Shown in pieces: positions 59,554 to 64,000 of a stretch of 64,000 nt of DNA; within the stretch, counting starts at the first letter, position 1, and every line of letters begins with the position of its first letter. The notes beneath the pieces were generated by a model that saw nothing but the letters and a program-made list of their open reading frames with translations, searched no databases and was not told the DNA's origin. Position numbers and translations under genes: made by a program. This stretch comes from Serratia sp. DD3 (GTDB lineage: Bacteria > Pseudomonadota > Gammaproteobacteria > Enterobacterales > Enterobacteriaceae), in NCBI RefSeq assembly GCF_000496755.2, contig NZ_AYKS02000058.1, positions 12,907-76,906 on the forward strand. Reading direction: 5' to 3'.

Positions 59554-61260
59554 GTGCGTACAGGAGAATTCTTTGAGTCATCAAGAAAGATAGTGCAGGA
59601 TTTTTTGAATAGTGTGATTGCTATTGATGATAATTTGTTTTTTGAAAAAAAGCACCAAGCTTCCTCTATAATGGATGTCGACGATGGGTTTGATATCATT
59701 GTAGAGGAAGATAGTGGGCTTGGTCAAAGTGTTAATACGCAGTCTGTATCTAGGAGAGAGCAAGGAGCTCCAATAAATCACCCGCTGGACTATCAAGATC
59801 TTTCCCTTGCATTCGCTGACTATGGTATTAATTGTTGTGCATTTAGGCCAGATATAGAAAGTTTGGAGAGCATAGAGTCTGCTGCAGACAAAATTAAAAA
59901 AATCGCCAAAAGAACCGATATTACTATATTAGACTGGAGTATGGATGATAAGTATGGAGTGCAGGCAGGTACACTTGCAAAACTCAGTATCAATAAAATA
60001 TTGCAAGATGATAAATTACAAAATGGCCGTTTGCGATTAATTGTTATCTATACTGGAGAGCCTAATCCTCTGGATATTGCAGAGAATATACGTCAGGATA
60101 TTTCCTCTTTAGATATTAAAGCAATAAGAAACGGTGGAAGTATTGTTTTTCAGTGCCCGGATCTCGAATTTTGCCAAATTACAATTATTGAAAAGAAAGT
60201 CGAAGCAAAAGATCTTAGAGATGAGGTTATTGCGTTATTCACAGAGCTAACTATAGGTCTTTTGTCTAATGCAACATTATCAGCTATTGGTGAAGTAAGG
60301 GATAAAACTCATCACATTTTACATTCTTTCAATAAGCGCCTAGATCCAGCATATTTATCGCATGTGATTGGTCTTTTATCTTCTCCGCAAGTAAGGGAAA
60401 AGTCACATGAAATAGCGTTTGATTATGCTACAGACTTAATTTCTGAAGAGCTTAAATCAAACTTACAAATTAGTCATTCAATAAAGAGAAATCTTGGGTT
60501 AGAAAGGCTTAAAGAATGGGTTGACTGCATTAACCCAGATAAATTGGTTGATTTTTTTGAAATAAAAGTAGGTGATTGTTCAGAGGTCGGTATAAGTTCA
60601 GAAAGATTGAAGAAATTACTTTCCTATACAACAGATGAAGAGCTCGTTGCGACATTAACATCTGTGCCCGTTATCATGAAATCAGACCAAAAAACATTGG
60701 AAAACTTTAGTAAAAGAAAAATTCAGCTTAAATTAAAGTCGGCAACCTATTTATCGCATGAGGCTCTTAGTGCTATTGAATGTAAAAGGCGTGATTTGTT
60801 ATCATTAAAAACTAACTCACCTCTCCCAACTATAAAACAAGGAACGATAGTAATTGAGGGGAGGCGATATTATATCTGTATGCAGCCATTGTGTGATAGT
60901 GTTCGTATTGAAAAAGAGACGGCTTTTATTTTCTTGGAAATAAAATCTGTTAATGGAAATCAAAGCTTTACTCATGTATTAAGGGATGCTGAGGGTAATT
61001 TCATAAAATTTAGCATCAAGCCTGGAAGTAAAGGGGTTCGAATTTTTAAACTTAAGCCAGATACTAAAACTAATACTGTTAAAGCTATAAATGATGACTG
61101 TGATTTTAAAATTAAATATGAAAAAGATGATGGACAGGTTGGTTCTTTGGTCTGGTTGGGGGAGCTAAAATCAAATGTAGCTCAAGCCATAGCTAATAAA
61201 CTAGCTGAACAGATATCACGTGTTGGCCTTGACACAAATGAATGGCTAAGAAGACATTAG
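59554..61260 (+). CDS. protein with N-terminal phospho-receiver-like domain
   Basis: A 568-residue protein starting at GTG 59554, with GGAG 7 nt before it and 4 bp after the kinase stop. The first 200 residues fit a diverged response-regulator receiver: acidic pair Asp25/Asp26 (VIAIDDN), candidate phospho-acceptor Asp127 (TILDWSMDD) and Thr167 (VIYTGEP). Unusually, about 60 low-complexity residues separate the first two. The remaining 370 residues are helical, then beta-rich, and unlike any DNA-binding output domain I know. It is probably the output partner of the upstream kinase-like protein. Confidence 0.75.
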   Translation: MRTGEFFESSRKIVQDFLNSVIAIDDNLFFEKKHQASSIMDVDDGFDIIVEEDSGLGQSVNTQSVSRREQGAPINHPLDYQDLSLAFADYGINCCAFRPDIESLESIESAADKIKKIAKRTDITILDWSMDDKYGVQAGTLAKLSINKILQDDKLQNGRLRLIVIYTGEPNPLDIAENIRQDISSLDIKAIRNGGSIVFQCPDLEFCQITIIEKKVEAKDLRDEVIALFTELTIGLLSNATLSAIGEVRDKTHHILHSFNKRLDPAYLSHVIGLLSSPQVREKSHEIAFDYATDLISEELKSNLQISHSIKRNLGLERLKEWVDCINPDKLVDFFEIKVGDCSEVGISSERLKKLLSYTTDEELVATLTSVPVIMKSDQKTLENFSKRKIQLKLKSATYLSHEALSAIECKRRDLLSLKTNSPLPTIKQGTIVIEGRRYYICMQPLCDSVRIEKETAFIFLEIKSVNGNQSFTHVLRDAEGNFIKFSIKPGSKGVRIFKLKPDTKTNTVKAINDDCDFKIKYEKDDGQVGSLVWLGELKSNVAQAIANKLAEQISRVGLDTNEWLRRH

Positions 61261-61264
61261 TTGT

Positions 61265-61294
61265 CCAGTAGTCAGCCTGAAAGCTGACTACTGG
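61265..61294 (+). terminator. hairpin after receiver gene
   Basis: Perfect 12-bp inverted repeat CCAGTAGTCAGC / GCTGACTACTGG with loop CTGAAA starting 5 bp after the stop. No long T-run follows. It marks the likely end of the three-gene operon. Confidence 0.55.
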
Positions 61295-61460
61295 ATGTGG
61301 TAATGAAATTGTCATTCTTAGTAAATAAATATGGCTACTTTGCTATCATAGGTTCAGTATAGCTACATTACAGCTAGTAACGAGTTCGTATCTTCGCGAC
61401 GGTTTTCAAGTCTAATAGTGTTCACCCTATATACAGTTATTTACCAATGTCACATTAAAA

Positions 61461-61857
61461 GTATCCGCCGTTAAATCGTAAACATCCGGGCAACTCACCT
61501 TGCTGCAGCTAATAACCCCTTTCATTATTCTCGATATTGAATAACAAGCCTGAGAATAGTAGACCATGCAATACAGTAAAGAGGAAAAACAGCAGCATCT
61601 TGATAACTGGAGAAACAGTGGACTCTCCCAATCCGCTTACTGCCGTGAAAATAGCGTGAAGTTAGCCACTTTTCATTATTGGAAAATGCAGGCTGATAAA
61701 GCGGTTAAAAGCCCGGTGACTCCTTTTATTCCCACAACCGTGAAAGCGTCATCGGGCATCATCTCGGTTAATACACCTGGCGGGTTATCTATTTCCTGCC
61801 AACTGCACCAGTTGCCCCAAGTTCTTCAGGCACTCCAGACATGTTGATCCCTGAACA
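61461..61857 (+). mobile_element. IS66-family element, interrupted
   Basis: The left end GTATCCGCCGTTAAATCG begins at 61461, matching the end of the second element at 61858 except for one of 18 bases. A complete tnpA follows, then only six codons of tnpB (ATG at 61841, MLIPEQ), where the second IS66 element has inserted. The remainder may lie beyond the window. Confidence 0.7.
61566..61847 (+). CDS. tnpA: IS66 accessory protein TnpA
   Basis: A 93-residue protein with an HTH-type start (SKEEKQQHLDNWRNSGLSQS, AYCRENSVKLATFHYWK) characteristic of IS66 TnpA (Orf1). TnpB would begin overlapping its stop (ATGTTGA), the usual coupling, but is cut short by the next element. Confidence 0.82.
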   Translation: MQYSKEEKQQHLDNWRNSGLSQSAYCRENSVKLATFHYWKMQADKAVKSPVTPFIPTTVKASSGIISVNTPGGLSISCQLHQLPQVLQALQTC

Positions 61858-61886
61858 GTAACCGCCGTTAAATCGACGTATTTGTC

Positions 61887-63545
61887 CTATTCATATTGCG
61901 GCACATTTTTTGAAAAAGGAGCCAGGTCAACATTCCACGGTAACAGTGCTTCTATCTTTTCCACCGTATCGGCTTCACCAATGCGTTCCAGCACATGTTG
62001 GATATAGGCCGCTGGCTCCAGATTGTTGGCTTTCGCTGTTTCAATCAGGGAATAACAGCAGGCACTGGCTCGGGCCCCTTGAGAACTGTCGGCAAACAAC
62101 CACGCTTTTCTGCCCACCGCAAACGGGCGTATCGCATTCTCCGCCAACACATTGCTGATATTCAGATAACCGTGTTCGCAGTAGCCGATCAGCGATGCCC
62201 AATGGTTGAGCGTGTACTCCATCGCCCGGCGTGTCAGTGAGCCTTTCATCACTGAACCAACATTTTTCTCCAGCCACACTTTGAAGGTGGCAAGCAAAGG
62301 CTCGCTGTGTTGCTGGCGAGCCTGATACTTATCCTGTTCGGCAAGCCCCTGAATGGCGCGTTCTATCCCGTACAGTTTGCCAATGTACCCTAATGCCACA
62401 TCGGCCTTGGTGGGCGCAGTGTTTGATGTTTTTTTCCCTTTGGGTACCGCCTTGCCCGCTTCAACATATTTGCGCCGAGCATGATCCCAACAACCAATAC
62501 GCACCAGTTGGTTTTCACGACATACCTCGGCATAGCCGGCATAACCATCGGTTTGCAAAATACCCGTAAAGTCCTGCAACAGACGCACGGGAACGCTCCC
62601 CGCACGACTCGGGTCATAATCAAACAAGACCGACGGTTTATCCGGTGGTCCCCCACGTACCACCCACATCCATTTGTCCGATTGGGCCGTTTTACCGTCT
62701 TCTTTCAGCACTTGAATGCGTGTTTCATCCATTTGCAGATAGCGACTGCTGTTTTGCACTTCACGCATTAAGTTAAGCAGCGGTTGAAATACCTCGGCTA
62801 GTCGGATGATCCAGTGAGCCATATTGGTGCGGGCTACCGAGTGGCCACTGCGGGCCACGATACTTTCCAGGCGGTACAGCGGCAAGCCATCGGCATACTT
62901 GGCCACGATGATATAGGCCAACAACGAGACGGTGGCAAAACACTTACCCAGCGGATGAACCGGGCGCTGAGCCGCGACGATAACCTCGTTACCATCGCGC
63001 TCAAATACCGCTTTTTCCTGCCAGTATTCGATAACTTTCATTTGGGCGGGAATATAGGCCAACTCTTCTTTGACCTTGCTGAAGAAAGTGCGACTGGCCC
63101 CGGCTTTTTCTTCGTCGGACAGGCACAACTCCACCCGCTCACGCAGTAAGTTATCGGAAAAACCTCGCTGCCGGGTGGTCTTTTTCGGCGAGGACGGCGT
63201 GGCCTCTTCCTCGGGCAGTTGTGCTGATAAAGCCTCAATCGCCACTTCCAGTTCTGCTTCATCGAACAGAGAAATCTGGTCGGCGTTGCGCTCGCTGCTG
63301 GCAGCAAACTGTTGGGCTCTTTTGAGCCGGAGTTGTTCTTCCAGCAACGCGACATAACGTTCCAGATGCTGGATAGCGTCATCTTTTGATTGGATGACTT
63401 CATCTTTAGACTGAAGCTGTTGACGTAATTCCACCACCAACTCAACCGCAGATAAACTGCGGTTGTCAGGTTGTTTGCTTGATGGGGGAGCAGGCTTTTT
63501 CATGAGGGAAATAATAACAAAAACAGCCGGATAATGCACGTTCAC
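61887..63545 (-). CDS. tnpC: IS66 transposase TnpC
   Basis: A DDE transposase of up to 552 residues. An N-terminal leucine-zipper-like region (ELRQQLQSKDEVIQSKDDAI) is followed by the zinc-binding and catalytic domain: Asp in LQMDETRIQVL (about 270), Asp in LQTDGYAGYAE (about 332) and Glu in AENAIRPFAVGRKAW (about 468). No frameshift is seen. GTG 63545 has a weak AGGG site; ATG 63503 (MKKPAPPSSK) is an alternative start. Confidence 0.9.
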   Translation of the reverse strand: MNVHYPAVFVIISLMKKPAPPSSKQPDNRSLSAVELVVELRQQLQSKDEVIQSKDDAIQHLERYVALLEEQLRLKRAQQFAASSERNADQISLFDEAELEVAIEALSAQLPEEEATPSSPKKTTRQRGFSDNLLRERVELCLSDEEKAGASRTFFSKVKEELAYIPAQMKVIEYWQEKAVFERDGNEVIVAAQRPVHPLGKCFATVSLLAYIIVAKYADGLPLYRLESIVARSGHSVARTNMAHWIIRLAEVFQPLLNLMREVQNSSRYLQMDETRIQVLKEDGKTAQSDKWMWVVRGGPPDKPSVLFDYDPSRAGSVPVRLLQDFTGILQTDGYAGYAEVCRENQLVRIGCWDHARRKYVEAGKAVPKGKKTSNTAPTKADVALGYIGKLYGIERAIQGLAEQDKYQARQQHSEPLLATFKVWLEKNVGSVMKGSLTRRAMEYTLNHWASLIGYCEHGYLNISNVLAENAIRPFAVGRKAWLFADSSQGARASACCYSLIETAKANNLEPAAYIQHVLERIGEADTVEKIEALLPWNVDLAPFSKNVPQYE

Positions 63546-63548
63546 GGC

Positions 63549-63917
63549 TTAATTTACCCTGTCATAATGCAGTTTTTTATGTCCATTGAGCAGACGGATA
63601 TCGTAACCATCCAGCAGCCAATTAATCTGTTCACCGGTCAGCGGCAACAGGTCATCAGCCAGGCTGGGCCACTTAAACTTCTCCTCGGCCAGTGCCTTAT
63701 AATAGAGAACAAAGCCATTATCCTCCCACATCAGACATTTGATTTTATTGCGCTGACGGTTGGTAAAGGCATACAGTGCCCCGGTAAAGGGATTATGGCC
63801 CAGTTCCTGTTCAATCAGTGCCGCCAGACCATTCACCTGCTTACGAAAATCGATGGGGGCGCGATAAAGATAAATGTGCGGCATCGCCAGCGCGGGGCGT
63901 AAGTGATGGTTACGCAT
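63549..63917 (-). CDS. tnpB: IS66 accessory protein TnpB
   Basis: A 122-residue protein with the IS66 Orf2 signature: IYLYRAPIDFRKQVNGLAAL, NPFTGALYAFTNRQRNKIKC and a Trp-Glu-Asp-Asn-Gly segment. Its start overlaps the tnpA stop (TGATG). Required with TnpA and TnpC for transposition in the family. Confidence 0.9.
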   Translation of the reverse strand: MRNHHLRPALAMPHIYLYRAPIDFRKQVNGLAALIEQELGHNPFTGALYAFTNRQRNKIKCLMWEDNGFVLYYKALAEEKFKWPSLADDLLPLTGEQINWLLDGYDIRLLNGHKKLHYDRVN

Positions 63918-64000
63918 CAGAGTTGCCTGAGAATAGCGCCCAGCAAAGTGACATTGCTGTCATTGAGGCCAGTGATCACCAGCCCATTGGGCAATGAGAG
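63917..64000 (-). CDS. tnpA: IS66 TnpA, 3' end only
   Basis: The minus strand reads LPNGLVITGLNDSNVTLLGA then ILRQL and a stop at 63917-63919, the usual C-terminal end of IS66 TnpA. The rest of the gene lies beyond the window. Confidence 0.75.
   Translation of the reverse strand, partial: LSLPNGLVITGLNDSNVTLLGAILRQL

Larger units (their letters stand above)
61858..64000 (-). mobile_element. second IS66-family element (runs off window)
   Basis: Begins with the terminal repeat GTAACCGCCGTTAAATCG at 61858 and reads tnpC, tnpB and the 3' end of tnpA leftwards. The other end is outside the window. It is inserted in the tnpB of the first IS66 copy; the 8 bp before it (CCTGAACA) should be duplicated at the far end. 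Confidence 0.8.

Overview
The window looks like a chromosome segment of an Enterobacterales member, most likely Yersiniaceae (Yersinia/Serratia-like). The block fieF-pfkA-sbp-tpiA-yiiQ-yiiR-fpr-glpX-glpK-zapB follows the E. coli gene order closely. ERIC-type repeats lie between its genes, and a canonical selC (tRNA-Sec) is present. Genus assignment is inference only.

Region 1 (1-12.6 kb): the 3' part of an SGNH-hydrolase/discoidin gene, then a tightly overlapping type II secretion operon gspC-D-E-F-G-H-I-J-K-L-M-N-O. The operon covers clamp, secretin, ATPase, platform, five pseudopilins, the L/M/N inner-membrane parts and the prepilin peptidase. Region 2 (12.6-17.8 kb): an MFS transporter, an exported protein of unknown function, and a leftward MoxR-ATPase plus metallopeptidase/VWA pair. 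Region 3 (18.1-30.3 kb): a contact-dependent inhibition locus cdiB-cdiA-cdiI with a 3350-residue CdiA. Region 4 (30.3-32.9 kb): a scrap-yard of small mobile and addiction genes: a SymE-type toxin with a tandem-domain partner, a beheaded XRE regulator joined head-to-head to a beheaded integrase, parD with a nonsense-mutated parE, and gene relics.

Region 5 (32.9-40.4 kb): a catabolic cluster (SDR dehydrogenase, FAH-family hydrolase, D-2-hydroxyacid dehydrogenase, GntP permease) probably for a sugar acid, then a second toxin-antitoxin pair and a LuxR-type regulator followed by an NCS1 cytosine/purine permease. Region 6 (41-52.3 kb): core metabolism with ERIC elements, a 14-bp tandem repeat, a Fur-box-like site, a DJ-1/PfpI gene and selC.

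Region 7 (52.3-64 kb): an AT-rich island next to the 3' end of selC. It opens with a gutted integrase and a nested inverted repeat. An orphan protein with a PD-(D/E)XK-like signature follows. Then comes a three-gene operon: a C5 DNA methyltransferase, a 1001-residue protein with GHKL ATPase modules at both ends (MORC/Hsp90-like in front, histidine-kinase-like behind) and a protein with a phospho-receiver-like domain. This is the best candidate for an unusual, possibly antiviral, methylation-linked signalling system. The island is then invaded by two nested IS66-family elements, the second of which runs off the window.
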